A stretch of 64,000 bases of DNA from Chitinophagaceae bacterium (GTDB lineage: Bacteria; Bacteroidota; Bacteroidia; Chitinophagales; Chitinophagaceae), in the NCBI GenBank assembly GCA_019638595.1, contig JAHBTJ010000015.1, positions 62,001-126,000 on the forward strand, given 5' to 3'. Each line of letters begins with the position of its first letter. Positions within the stretch are counted from its first letter, which is position 1. The notes under the pieces are model-generated. The model had not been told where the DNA came from, searched no databases, and saw nothing but the letters and a program-made list of their open reading frames with translations. The translations under genes and the position numbers were made by a program. Below, one piece after another: positions 29,419 through 39,800 of this stretch.

Positions 29419-30597
29419 TCATTCTGGTAAAATGGTAATCCTGTTTCCACTTTCCATTATAAAATGGATTCTCGTTGCCGTCAGTCCGTTCAATACCTGC
29501 GACAGGCTCAGATCCCTTGAAATTTCTCCCTTAAATTTACCTTTCGGAACATCACCTGCGTAATGCACATCCAGGTCGTACCAGCGCGCCAGTTGCCGCA
29601 TCACATCCTGAATGCCTGCCCTGTCAAATACAAACAAGCCGTTCTTCCACGCCATTACCTGGTCTACATCTGTATTGCTGATTATTTTTATTGCTGATGT
29701 AACCTGTGCCTGCTGGCCCGGTTGTAGCATGCTTTCTTTTTTACCATTGTTTACTTTCACAGAGCCTTGCAGCAGCGTTATCCTGGTATCATTCTCGTCA
29801 TCATACGCGTTTATATTGAACCGGGTGCCTAATACCTGCACCTGCAGATCTCCTTTGCTTACAATAAATGGCTTTGTAACATCATGCGCCACTTCAAAAT
29901 AGGCTTCACCGGTAACAGATACCTTTCTTTCATTGCCGATGAATGCGACCGGATAGGTGACGGATGAACCCGCGTTCAGCCAAACCTGGCTGCCATCAGA
30001 CAAAGTCATATTAATGACCTTACTGCCCCGTGGGTTAGTAAGTGTATTATAGATCAGTTCTTTGGCCGAACCACGGTAGGCTATCTGACCGTCATCCAGC
30101 CTGATCACCTGCATTTTACCCTGTACTGCCAGTGTTCCATTTACGGCGCTGTCTAAATACACGGTTTTGCCACCAGCCATTGTAATGGTTGCTCTATTGG
30201 TTTGGGGAGATTTTATATCTTCAGGAGGTTCAGGTACTATTACTGTTTCAGCAGGTTTGCCGGGCTTATGCGTAATTGCGTAATACGCTCCTGCTCCAAT
30301 AGCGATCACAATTGCTGCCGCCGCCGCAATGCTTCGCCACCTGGTTCTTTTATGGATGGGTACGAGCTTATTATCGCTTTCAGGGTTTTCCGAAAAGATC
30401 CTTTGCATCAATTCCCCGGCTTTTACATCCGTAATATCTTCGTCTTCCCCCGTATGCTGCCAGGCATCATTAATGACCTGCCTCAGCTCATCCTGTAAGC
30501 CGCTCTCCAGTGCCATTCCCATTAACTCCTTTTCTTCATCAGGCGAAATATTGCGATCAAGAAAACGCTCAAATAATTCTTTTAATCTGTTCGGCAT
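29419..30597 (-). CDS. FecR-family anti-sigma factor (module 2)
   Basis: This 392-residue protein has a cytoplasmic N-terminal region, one membrane helix (SIAAAAAIVIAIGAGAYYAI), a periplasmic FecR domain (NPRGSKVINMTLSDGSQVWL; TGEAYFEVAHDVTKPFIV) and a DUF4974 C-terminus (FDRAGIQDVMRQLARWYDLDV). It should respond to the module 2 SusC, whose STN domain survives the premature stop while the transporter does not. It is intact. The sigma gene is 565 bases upstream, an unusually large gap for such a pair. Confidence 0.92.
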   Translation of the reverse strand: MPNRLKELFERFLDRNISPDEEKELMGMALESGLQDELRQVINDAWQHTGEDEDITDVKAGELMQRIFSENPESDNKLVPIHKRTRWRSIAAAAAIVIAIGAGAYYAITHKPGKPAETVIVPEPPEDIKSPQTNRATITMAGGKTVYLDSAVNGTLAVQGKMQVIRLDDGQIAYRGSAKELIYNTLTNPRGSKVINMTLSDGSQVWLNAGSSVTYPVAFIGNERKVSVTGEAYFEVAHDVTKPFIVSKGDLQVQVLGTRFNINAYDDENDTRITLLQGSVKVNNGKKESMLQPGQQAQVTSAIKIISNTDVDQVMAWKNGLFVFDRAGIQDVMRQLARWYDLDVHYAGDVPKGKFKGEISRDLSLSQVLNGLTATRIHFIMESGNRITILPE

Positions 30598-31162
30598 AAA
30601 ACGGGTGTTAACGAACAGTAAGAGTAAAAAAAGAAGATATAGGAGAAGATGAAAGCAAATTTTTTTGAAACGATGAAAGGGTGAATGGTCAATGGTGAAT
30701 CAATGCCGTTTTCTTAAGTAAGATATTTAAAAAAAGTTCTTTGTCAGGTATAGAGTATATTCCAAATTAACCGGGCAGGGGCGCTTGCAAAACAAAGGAT
30801 ATACAGCAAATTATCTAACTAACCATCTCAACATCATAGAGGATAGTGTATAGATATATTGAACCGGCTTAAAAAACCTTAGTAACATATAACTGATATA
30901 TAAAACTACCTTATTAGCTTCAATATCGTAAAAGTGAATTTTATGCCGCCAGATGTTTAAATTATGTCTTCTTTATTGAAGCAGGAATATAATAATGTAA
31001 TAAGGTTGGCCCGGGGTTCAGTGTTTTGTTATTAAGGTCTCATAGCATCTTCAGGCAGGGGAATATCTCCTGATTTGAAATATGCAAAGGAAGTGTATAT
31101 ATAATTTTCGCTGAACAACTTAGCTCATAGCTGACTGCTCATAGCTGATGGCTGACACCTCA
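30598..31162. other. 565-base gap between sigma and FecR genes with word-like repeats
   Basis: No gene is supported here. Two degenerate repeats stand out: GGTGAATGGTCAATGGTGAA (from 30679), related to the inverted repeat at 34926-34968, and CATAGCTGACTGCTCATAGC (from 31127), related to 41846-41880. The rest is AT-rich. The length of the gap suggests that FecR has its own promoter, but I see no clear one. Confidence 0.5.
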
Positions 31163-31753
31163 TCACACATAGAGCCGGTAAATAACAAACAAAGCAACTG
31201 CGTACAGTCCATAATTTTGCCGGATCTCTTCCCGGAGGAAAGCGAGGGCGTCAACCATGTGCTTTTTAACGGTGGAAATAGAAACATTGAGCCGGCTGGC
31301 AATTTCCTCCTGTTTCAAACCTTCCTCCCTGCTCAGCAGAAAGACTTTGCGTTGCTGGGGCGTGAGCCGGTCAACCAGGCTTTGAATATAGACTGTTACT
31401 TCCTTCGACAGCAGTTCCTGTACCGGGTTGCCTCTATCGCTATCTTCCTGCTTGCTCAGATGATCCAGCAGCAATGTTTCTTTTGCCAGCCGCCGGAACC
31501 CATGGTAGGCGTAATTATGAGCCATCCGGTGCAGGTAGGCATTAATATTACCGATAGCAGGAAGGGTTTCGCGTACAGCCCACAGCTTCAAAAAAATTTC
31601 CTGGATGGCATCTTCAGCCATTTCTCTTGATGCCGTTATTTTAAAAATATAACTGAATAGTTTTTTGCGATACGTCTGGAACAATTCTCTGAATGCAGCT
31701 TCGCTTCCTGATGCGATCTTCAGCAACAATTCCTGTTCTCTGTTTGCAAGCAT
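31163..31753 (-). CDS. ECF RNA polymerase sigma-70 factor (module 2)
   Basis: This sigma factor of 196 residues should activate the rhamnosidase module. Region 2 is visible near residues 25-85 (YIFKITASREMAEDAIQEIF, LKLWAVRETLP) and region 4 near 125-175 (DRLTPQQRKVFLLSREEGLK, QEEIASRLNVSISTVKKHMV). I take the ATG at 31753 because the frame upstream offers only a TTG at 31762. The C-terminus ends with a hydrophobic tail (YAVALFVIYRLYV). Confidence 0.92.
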   Translation of the reverse strand: MLANREQELLLKIASGSEAAFRELFQTYRKKLFSYIFKITASREMAEDAIQEIFLKLWAVRETLPAIGNINAYLHRMAHNYAYHGFRRLAKETLLLDHLSKQEDSDRGNPVQELLSKEVTVYIQSLVDRLTPQQRKVFLLSREEGLKQEEIASRLNVSISTVKKHMVDALAFLREEIRQNYGLYAVALFVIYRLYV

Positions 31754-31927
31754 TTGGGGCAATGAATAGTTTTGGAGTTTGAAATTATGGAAAATTAATG
31801 ACTATCGGTGATTGGGGATGCAGGGCGTAATTCAACACGTTGCACATTGCTCTGCATGAATAGGGGCAATGCGGCAGGTGTTCCAAATAATGAACCAGGG
31901 GAACTGTTCCTCTCTTTCTTCTTTTAT

Positions 31928-33163
31928 TTACGACCATAAGGCGCCAATAGGTACCGCATGAATATTTTTGCCAAATCCACTCAATGCCTGATCCCCGGTG
32001 TAGAGAACTATTCCCCTTTTAAACCTGTTTCCCGCAAGCGCTGATAATTTTTCCAGTCCTTTAAAATCTGCTTCTTTTATGGTGGCTGTAGATTTTATCT
32101 CTATCCCGTAAAGTTGCTTCTTCCTGTCTTCCAAAACCAGGTCAACCTCAGCACCCTGGTGAATACTGAAATGATAGGGCTTTAAGGGTGTTTCAGACCA
32201 GCTTAATTGTTTGATGATTTCCAGTACAACAAAATTTTCAAAAAAATTTCCTGCCGTAGTCCTGTTTCCGATCAGGCTGTCAACAGCTTCGCCTCTCAGG
32301 TGGCAAAGCAACCCGGTATCATTGAGTATAATCCTGGGTGATTTTACAAATTGCCCTTCTGCATTTGTTGTCCATGCGGGAATTTTATGAATGATAAACA
32401 CCTGTTCCAGTAATGCAAGGTACCTGTGCAAAGTAGGTGTTTTAACACCCGCCAGTCGCCCTATATCCGAAAAATTAATCGTGCTTCCCACCCTGGTAGC
32501 AATCAGGTGTAAAATATTGGGTATTTGTGTCAGCCCCTCAATATTGGAAAGCTCTCTTATATCTTTTTGCATCAGGGAAAGCAGGTAGGATTCAAACCAC
32601 TGATCTCTTCTGTTTTCGCTGGTACGTTGCAGCGCTTCGGGGTAGCCGCCTTTTTTTATTGCCTGCACTATTTGTGTCCATTCACTTTTTTTGTTTGTAA
32701 AGCGCTTCTCCCCGGAAACCAGTGTTTCAATAAAAGTTGGTTTTTTATCGTGGATCTCAGCTTGCGATAATGGCCATAGTGTGTGCATTTCAATACGGCC
32801 CGCCAGCGAATCTGCAACTTTCGGCATTGTCATCACATCAGCCGAGCCGGTCAGGATAAAACGCCACCCTTTCCGGTCTTCATCTATAAGCTTTTTCATG
32901 CTTAAAAATAGTTCCGGGGCCCTTTGCACTTCATCAATAATGATATGTTTCCCAATATCCCGGAGAAACCCCAAAGAATCTTTCTTTACCGCCAGCAAGG
33001 TTGCAGGGTCATCGAGAGTGACCATTGATCCTTTAAATTCGCCTTTTTCAATAAGCTCCAGGCATAATGTGCTTTTACCGGTTTGCCGTGCCCCGGTTAT
33101 AAGAATAGCAGGAGTATCTTCCAATGCCGCTACTATAGATTTTGTAATAAACCTTTTATACAT
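31928..33163 (-). CDS. ATPase with DUF4143 domain (AAA_14 family)
   Basis: This 411-residue cytoplasmic protein has a P-loop near its start (GARQTGKST, residues 24-32) and a Walker B-like segment (KHIIIDEVQRAPELF). The C-terminal DUF4143 region contains GAEVDLVLEDRKKQLYGIEIKST, a pattern of PD-(D/E)XK nuclease folds. The family is common in prokaryotes, often accessory, and its biological role is not settled. I start at the ATG at 33163 (MYKRF), which gives the usual family N-terminus. A tandem repeat lies directly upstream. It appears to be a separate unit inserted between modules 2 and 3. Confidence 0.85.
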   Translation of the reverse strand: MYKRFITKSIVAALEDTPAILITGARQTGKSTLCLELIEKGEFKGSMVTLDDPATLLAVKKDSLGFLRDIGKHIIIDEVQRAPELFLSMKKLIDEDRKGWRFILTGSADVMTMPKVADSLAGRIEMHTLWPLSQAEIHDKKPTFIETLVSGEKRFTNKKSEWTQIVQAIKKGGYPEALQRTSENRRDQWFESYLLSLMQKDIRELSNIEGLTQIPNILHLIATRVGSTINFSDIGRLAGVKTPTLHRYLALLEQVFIIHKIPAWTTNAEGQFVKSPRIILNDTGLLCHLRGEAVDSLIGNRTTAGNFFENFVVLEIIKQLSWSETPLKPYHFSIHQGAEVDLVLEDRKKQLYGIEIKSTATIKEADFKGLEKLSALAGNRFKRGIVLYTGDQALSGFGKNIHAVPIGALWS

Positions 33164-33206
33164 AATGCAATAGTACAAAACAGCAGCATAATATTAAGGA
33201 TAATAT

Positions 33207-33263
33207 GAGAAAATCTGTGTCTTTTGGTGAGAAAATCTGTGTCTTTTGGTGAGAAAATCTGTG
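33207..33263. repeat. 22-bp tandem repeat, 2.6 copies
   Basis: Two exact 22-base units (33207-33228 and 33229-33250), each starting GAGAAAATCTGTG and ending CTTTTGGT, are followed by a partial third (33251-33263). They lie 44 bases upstream of the DUF4143 ATPase start and just after the phosphatase-like gene, so they could be repeated operators for the ATPase gene or a recent slippage product. Confidence 0.9.
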
Positions 33264-33291
33264 AACAGATAGATAAAGTCAACGGCAATCA

Positions 33292-34065
33292 TTATTTCAG
33301 CCGGGTATTAACGATCAACGGCAGATGATCTGAATAATGAACCGCTGGTGCTGAAACTTTTTCTGCACGCTTTAATGCCCCGGAGCTTATCAATACATAA
33401 TCAATTTTTTTTATCGGCGCATCATCCGGGAAAGTATGAACGCCGGGTATATCTGTTGTTTGCAGATGTTGCTGCAGCAATTGTATTTCCTCCGTATCCG
33501 GCGTTGCGTTTAAATCGCCGGTAAAAATCACGGGTAGGTTATTTTCTGAAAGATAGGTAAGGGTTTCATTTACCTGGGAAGCCCGTGTTGCTTTATCAAA
33601 GGCGGAATAATGGGCTGTGGCAAAAAGTATTTTCTTTTTCCTTTTTATGGAGATGGTTGCAAAAAGCATGGAAACAGATTCTCCATTGGGCCCTTTTTTC
33701 AGGAGCTTTAATATTTTAGGCTCTGATTTTTCGATCGGGTGCCTGGAAAGTATGCCTACGCCATAAGCGCCGCCCTGGTAGGCAAAGTGCCTTACAAATG
33801 CATAATACATACCGGTGATCTCTGCCAGTCTTTTCATCTGGTCAATCTTTCCCGAACGTTCGCAAACACTATCTACTTCCTGTAATCCCACGATATCCGG
33901 TTTTTGTTGCCTTATGAAATGCCCCATGGAATCCAATGTATTGATCTCGTTCCTGTTTGCACCATGGTGTATATTGTAAGACATGATCTTCAGATTCTGC
34001 GATTGTGCATCTAAACATGACAGGCTGAATAGTAATGTGCAGAAGCACCACGGCATTGTATTCAT
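33292..34065 (-). CDS. Secreted endonuclease/exonuclease/phosphatase-family hydrolase
   Basis: This 257-residue metal-dependent phosphoesterase has a signal peptide (CFCTLLFSLSCLDAQS). The fold's conserved residues are all visible: SYNIHHG, GLQEVD with the metal-binding glutamate, ATAHYS, GDLNATPD, KIDYVL and the catalytic histidine in YSDHLPL. Family members cleave phosphodiesters or phosphomonoesters in nucleic acids, lipids or inositol phosphates. It starts eight bases after a related gene (34074-34871) downstream of module 3. The substrate is unknown. Confidence 0.88.
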   Translation of the reverse strand: MNTMPWCFCTLLFSLSCLDAQSQNLKIMSYNIHHGANRNEINTLDSMGHFIRQQKPDIVGLQEVDSVCERSGKIDQMKRLAEITGMYYAFVRHFAYQGGAYGVGILSRHPIEKSEPKILKLLKKGPNGESVSMLFATISIKRKKKILFATAHYSAFDKATRASQVNETLTYLSENNLPVIFTGDLNATPDTEEIQLLQQHLQTTDIPGVHTFPDDAPIKKIDYVLISSGALKRAEKVSAPAVHYSDHLPLIVNTRLK

Positions 34066-34073
34066 GTATATAG

Positions 34074-34871
34074 CTATTTCATTTCTACAACAGCACTAAC
34101 AGGTAAATGATCTGAAAGCGTTACCTTATAGGTAGTCGCTTCAATACTGGTCCATTTATCTTTAGGATAACAAAATATATAATCAATAGTACTCCTCGGT
34201 GCGTTGGCGGGTACTGTTGGTTCCGGTTTTGAAACTACACTCCATTCTTTCATTCCTTCGCTGATTTCTTTGGAATCAGGTTTGGCATTAAAATCACCGG
34301 CTACAATAACAGGGTTGCTTTTTGCCAATAGCACTTCATTTAATTTCTTAACCTGTACCTGGCGCTCTGCCGTATTCGTATAATCCAAATGCGTACTTGC
34401 AAACGTAAAATATTCTCCTTCGCGATATTCCACATCGGCAACCAGCACGGCTCTCTGCTCTTTTCCATTTTCAGTTTTTGGAAGATATATACGCTCAACC
34501 TTTGCCAAAGGGTATTTTGATAATATGGCTATGCCATAATAGCCTCCGGCGTAAGGAATGGTTTTGCCATAGGCGGAAATCATGCCTGTACGAAACCCCA
34601 GCTCAGTAGCGAAATCCTTACCATGCTGTTTGGGTGTAAGATCACGGGTAGTGCGGCAGTCTACTTCCTGTAATGCCACGATATCAGGATCCTGTTCCTT
34701 AATGAATGCCGCCAATTCTTCCAGTGATGCCAGTTCGCCAAAACGTAAATTGTAAGAAAGCACTTTTAAACGGTGAGACATTTCCGGCCTGCCTGTAGAG
34801 TCTGGCATGGCCGATGCGGGACAGCAGGAAATTATTAAAATAAGGGAGCAAATAAGTTGTATATATTTCAT
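34074..34871 (-). CDS. Secreted endonuclease/exonuclease/phosphatase-family hydrolase, paralogue
   Basis: This 265-residue protein has the same fold and motif order as the next gene: SYNLRFG, ALQEVD, ASTHLDYT, GDFNAKPD, TIDYIF and SDHLPVS, after a signal peptide (LICSLILIISCCPASA). The two are clearly related but well diverged, so the duplication is old and the enzymes probably act on different bonds of one substrate. It is the first enzyme gene after SusD of module 3, separated from it by a strong inverted repeat. Confidence 0.88.
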   Translation of the reverse strand: MKYIQLICSLILIISCCPASAMPDSTGRPEMSHRLKVLSYNLRFGELASLEELAAFIKEQDPDIVALQEVDCRTTRDLTPKQHGKDFATELGFRTGMISAYGKTIPYAGGYYGIAILSKYPLAKVERIYLPKTENGKEQRAVLVADVEYREGEYFTFASTHLDYTNTAERQVQVKKLNEVLLAKSNPVIVAGDFNAKPDSKEISEGMKEWSVVSKPEPTVPANAPRSTIDYIFCYPKDKWTSIEATTYKVTLSDHLPVSAVVEMK

Positions 34872-34925
34872 TATTTATGGTTTACATACAGAAAAATAAA
34901 AACCTCCTGTTATAGTGCTATATCA

Positions 34926-34968
34926 AATGGTGAATGGTCAATAAACTCACTATTGACCATTCACCATT
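34926..34968. terminator. Perfect 18-bp inverted repeat after SusD of module 3
   Basis: AATGGTGAATGGTCAATA (34926-34943) and its exact inverse (34951-34968) enclose a 7-base loop. It lies 26 bases after the SusD stop and 55 before the phosphatase-like gene, like the palindrome after SusD of module 2. It has no U-run. The words GGTGAATGGTCAA recur at about 30679, so the hairpin may have arisen from a dispersed repeat. It could act as a partial terminator or stabilise the SusC/SusD transcript. Confidence 0.65.
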
Positions 34969-34993
34969 GACTATTCACCCGGATACTGTATTT

Positions 34994-36793
34994 TTAATTT
35001 CCATCATTTGTCGCACCGTTATCCCAGCCCGGGTTTTGCCCAAGCTGAGCATTAAGATTTATTGCTCCTATCGGAATAGGATACAGGTACTGCTTGGATC
35101 CCCAAACTTTTTTTGAATCATTGTTGGTATACCAGGCAAGATAATACCCGCTTCCGGCAGCATGCACCTGTATGATCTCTGCATTAGGGTCTGTACTTAC
35201 TTTTACTTTGTAAGGGTTTGCATTATTGGAAAGCGCTACGGCAGCAGCAAGCCCTGCTTCATCGGTATAGTAAATAACATCATGGCTCCCGTTATGGTCA
35301 ACATCCAGCGGCTGGTTTATCGCCGGTATGTACATACCGGTCCAGCTCTTTTTGAAGAGGGTACCCGCTTTCCAGCGTCTCAGGTCATCAAAACGGAAAC
35401 CTTCAAATAATAATTCAATTGCTCTTTCCCGGCGTATTTCTAAAATAACGGCATCGCTGATATCCGGAAAATACGTGTCTTTTAAATAAGTATCTGCTGT
35501 TGCCGGCTTAGTGGTTAATCCGCCGGTAATACCGGCACGGTTTCTCAGGGCTCCAATAGTTTTCGCCCAATCATCGTCCGTTAAAGTACCAAGCTCTGCT
35601 TTTGCTTCGGCATAATTAAGCAGCACTTCACCCAGCCGTACCAGTTGCACAGCCTGTGTGCTTTCGGTCCTGCTGTCGCCTACCGTTGCATCAACACACA
35701 GCTTGATGGGTTGATAGCCTAAGCGTGCATACCCGCTAAATACAGGTAACGCAATATTTCCTTCGCGCATATAACCGGGGTAGCGCAGCGTGGCATTCAA
35801 CCGCCCGTCCCTGTTTTGAAATTCTTCATAAAAATCCTCATGCTCCCAGCCTGTACGGTCAGTATAAGGTGTTCCGTCTTTTTGAAGATAGGTACAAACA
35901 AAAGGGCGGATGAGGTTCAGTCCTGTACCATAGGTTTCGGATGTCCACCGCCAGTTAGCACTGTGCTTTATGCCCAGGGAAGCATTAGAAGCAATAGCCA
36001 GTAATGTTTCTGAAGGCGGAGGCACATCGCTTGTAAATAACTGCCTGTAGTTGTTGTGCAGTGTTTTACCAGATTGCTGCATTACTATATACGCTGCATC
36101 TTCCGCACGTTTTAACCATGTGTCCGCCGAAGTTGCAAGACTTAAATTGTGGTACTTTCTGAATGTTCCTTCAAATAAAGCAACACGTGAGGCAACGGCA
36201 TAAGCCACCCATTTTGTAATCAGCGAGCTTTGTGCAGCATCGGTAGTTCGTGTAATATTCTGAGCAGCGAACATCAGGTCTTCATATACTTTTTCCATTA
36301 CCAGCTCACGGGAATCGCGGACGCCGTAAAGAATATCTTCTTCGCTGGGATCCAGCGGATGATCTACCCAGGGAACATCGCCGAAACGCCGCACTTTATC
36401 GTAATAAAACCAGGCACGGAAAAAACGTGCAAGACCGGTATAATTATTTCTTACGGTTTCTGAAATTGCCGGGTCGGTATTGTTTACAATAAAATAATTA
36501 AAATTGCGCAATGTAGACCAGCTCCAGCCTGTGGAATTATTCTCGCTGTATGAATTGATCAACGTAAAGCCGCTAAGCGTATTGGTGGCTCCATAGTCAA
36601 CCAGCGATTGCTCAACAATAGACTGATCGGTTGCGTCGGGGAAGATATCATAAAATGACATTGAATACGCTTTCAAGCCTTCCTCGGAACCGAAAATAGC
36701 CTTTTTATCTGTAGACGTTACTACAGGCTCATCCATTTTGCAGCCTGCAAATATTACAACCACTAATAGTATATACCATATATTTCGTTTCAT
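34994..36793 (-). CDS. SusD/RagB-family nutrient-binding lipoprotein (module 3)
   Basis: This 599-residue lipoprotein (signal IWYILLVVVIFAGCKMD) is the binding partner of SusC of module 3, starting 18 bases after its stop. SusD signatures are present near the C-terminus (ALRNRAGITGGLTTKP; EIRRERAIELLFEGFRFDDL; QLGQNPGWDNG). It is closer to the large RagB/SusD type, with an insert before the end (about residues 490-560). The ligand is unknown but may carry phosphate, given the enzymes downstream. Confidence 0.92.
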   Translation of the reverse strand: MKRNIWYILLVVVIFAGCKMDEPVVTSTDKKAIFGSEEGLKAYSMSFYDIFPDATDQSIVEQSLVDYGATNTLSGFTLINSYSENNSTGWSWSTLRNFNYFIVNNTDPAISETVRNNYTGLARFFRAWFYYDKVRRFGDVPWVDHPLDPSEEDILYGVRDSRELVMEKVYEDLMFAAQNITRTTDAAQSSLITKWVAYAVASRVALFEGTFRKYHNLSLATSADTWLKRAEDAAYIVMQQSGKTLHNNYRQLFTSDVPPPSETLLAIASNASLGIKHSANWRWTSETYGTGLNLIRPFVCTYLQKDGTPYTDRTGWEHEDFYEEFQNRDGRLNATLRYPGYMREGNIALPVFSGYARLGYQPIKLCVDATVGDSRTESTQAVQLVRLGEVLLNYAEAKAELGTLTDDDWAKTIGALRNRAGITGGLTTKPATADTYLKDTYFPDISDAVILEIRRERAIELLFEGFRFDDLRRWKAGTLFKKSWTGMYIPAINQPLDVDHNGSHDVIYYTDEAGLAAAVALSNNANPYKVKVSTDPNAEIIQVHAAGSGYYLAWYTNNDSKKVWGSKQYLYPIPIGAINLNAQLGQNPGWDNGATNDGN

Positions 36794-36811
36794 GTGTTTG
36801 TTTTTTTGATC

Positions 36812-39800
36812 TTAAAAAGTTAGCGAAACGCCAAACGCAAAAGTTTTCAGGATAGGGTAGCTGTTTCCCGCACCCTGGTTATAGTCGCTGTTGAGATCAG
36901 AGTCTGTATTGCCAATCGCTGATGATACATCCATGAAATCTTTTGTCCATTTATAAAGGGGAGACCAACTGGCGATATTTTCGCCGCTGAAATATATACG
37001 GGCATTTCTCAACCCGGTTCTGGATATCCAGGCGTCAGGTAACGTATATCCTATCTGCAGGTTCTTTAACCGTAAGTACGATACTTTTTGCAGGTACCTG
37101 TCGTTGGGAACATAATTGGTATATCCAAGCGCGCCATTGTATTGTGCATAGCGTGGCAGGTAAGCATCAGGGTTATCTTCTGTCCAGTAATTCCCTAAAT
37201 GCCATGTGGGCATTTGGTTGTATCCGCGATTATATTGCCCCCAGAATGCGCTTTCTGTTCCGGGATACCAGTTTTGTTTACCCACGCCATGAAAAAATGC
37301 AGAAAAGAAAAAACCGTTCCAATCGCCACTTAACGTAAAGCTGTATTGATAACGCGGTTCTTTATTTCCAATTATCGTCATATCACCGGGGTTGTCAACC
37401 GTTTGGGCGCCCTTGGTAATCATATTATCGCGGCTTCCATCCAGGTTCCGGATTTTGACATCGCCCGCACGCCACACCGCATCTGCGGAGGTTTTAAAAA
37501 TAGTATTGATATAGTCAGCGGGGTCCGGGTCTGTTTGAAATAATCCATCTGTACGGAAACCCCAAATCTCTCCTATGGTCATGCCGTTATAATAGTCCGT
37601 AAATCTTTTATCCGGGTTATAATACTTATCAATTGTAGACACATAATCATAAAGGGTAGCCCTTAACTGGTATTTAAACGGTTTTCCGGCTACTATAAAT
37701 TGATCACGCCAGTTTAAAGTCACCTCAAACCCTTTTGTGGTCATATCTGCATAGTTGCCTTTGGGAGATGCTGCACCAAAAATATCCGGCAATGTGGGCC
37801 CTGCCACATACATATCCGTTGTTTTCCGCACATAATAGTCGCCATTGAAGCTGAGCTTTCCTTTCAACATGCTGAAATCAATCCCAACGTCTGTAGTAGT
37901 AGCCTTCTCCCAGGTAAGCCCTGTTGGAATAGGCGACGGAGCGTTGGTGCTTTTATTTAAGGCTCCATCCAGCACACGCCCGGAATTACCAATGCTTAGC
38001 AGTTCAAGAAACTGGTAAGGCGAAATATTACCGTTGCCAAGCGAGCCATAAGAGGCACGTAATTTAACGTTGGAAAATACATTCTCACTTACTTTCCAGA
38101 AAGGCTCTTCAGATAGTCTCCATCCTGCAGAAACAGACGGGAAGAAACCCCATTGTTGTTCAACGGGAAACCGGGTTGAACCGTCATATCGCCCATTTAC
38201 TTCTAATAAATAACGATCCATAAAACCATAGTTCAAACGGAAAAAGGCGCCCGCCGTCTTCCATCTTGACACACTTGCTCCCGGAATGATTGAAGAGCCG
38301 GTAGCAAGCTGAATACTTTCCGCACTTTCCAATAACAGTTGATTACGTTCAATGCTGTTTGCCTTATAGGAAGATGTTTCATAATTCCAGCCGCCCATAG
38401 CTTTCAAATAGTGCTTATCGGCAAAAGTGTTTTCATATTCCGCATATATATTGGATGCAGTATATAAGGTTTTTCCTGTCCATTCATAAATAATGCCATT
38501 CAGATCACCTGCATAAGAAGGAGCATCTGCATTTGCATTTTGATAGTACGGCACTTTTACTCTTTTCCAGAAATAATCACGATCATTATAACGGAAGGTG
38601 AAATCTCCGTTGATGCGAAAAGTATTATCAAAAAAGTTTGTATTGAAGCCTACCGTATTTCTGAATAGGTTTTGATTATTGTTCTGGTAGTTATTACCCT
38701 CTATAAATGAAGCTAAGGTAGAGGCGCCGCCACGGGTAAAAGTGCCATCAGGATTATACATTGGCAGCGTTGGAAACGCGGATACCTCAATATACCGTTG
38801 TATGTTGGCGCTGCGCCCTAATGCAGAATAGGGCATGTGGTACTTATTGTTGGCAAATTCCATGTTGTTCGACAACTTCAACCACTTATATGCTTTCAAA
38901 GACCCTTTTGCCCTGAGGTTGTAAGAACGGTAAGTATCGGGGTTGTAATTATATATGCCGCCGAAATCATATAACCTGCCTGATAAAAAGAAATCCGATT
39001 TATCATTTCCACCGGAAATGCTCAGGTTATGATCCTGTGTAAAAGTATGGTCTTTAAAAAGCAGGTTCATCCAGTCTGTATTACTATAATACTCATAGTC
39101 GCCATTATCTGCAATTTCAGTTTTTGGGGCTGATCCCGATGCTTTCCATGCCCTTAGCCGTTCCAGCCAGTCGTCGCTGTAATATTGCGTATTGTTATTG
39201 ATGGAGGTAGGCACTGTTCCCTGGGTATTGTAATAAGCCTCCCGGAAATGTTCCAGCCAGGTTACGGCATCGGTAACAAACTCCGGTTTTTTTGACAATG
39301 ATTGAAGAGAATAATTACCGGTATAGTTTACACTCGTTTTTCCTTTAACCGGCTTTTTGGTAGTAATCAATACCACGCCAAATGAACCCCTGGCGCCATA
39401 AATAGCAGCCGAAGCCGCGTCTTTCAATACACTCACACTTTCAATATCATTAGGGTTCAGGAATGTAGGATCGCCCTCAACACCGTCAATTAGAACCAGG
39501 GCGCCTCCCCCCTGGCCTATAGAAGTGGTGCCGCGCACATTAAAGGTGGCGGAACGGGTGGGCTTTCCATCTTCCAGGAAAAGATTCAGGTTGGGTATGG
39601 CTCCCTGCAGGGCCTGTGTGGTGTTCGACATAGACCGGTTTTCGAAAACCTCCTTTCCAACCGACTCCACCGCTCCCGTAAGGTTCACTTTTTTCTGTGT
39701 TCCATATCCTACTACCACTACATCGGTTAAGCTTGAAACTGCCTCTTCCATTACAATATTAAAAACGGTTTGGCCTCCGGCTTTTATGGTTTGCGTGGTA

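Noticed and set aside
31120..31302. Short minus-strand frame overlapping the end of the module 2 sigma gene
   Set aside because: It lies in another frame of the sigma gene and in word-like repeats.
33207..33263. Tandem repeat considered as a CRISPR remnant
   Set aside because: The units are contiguous with no spacers between them and no cas gene is present in the window.
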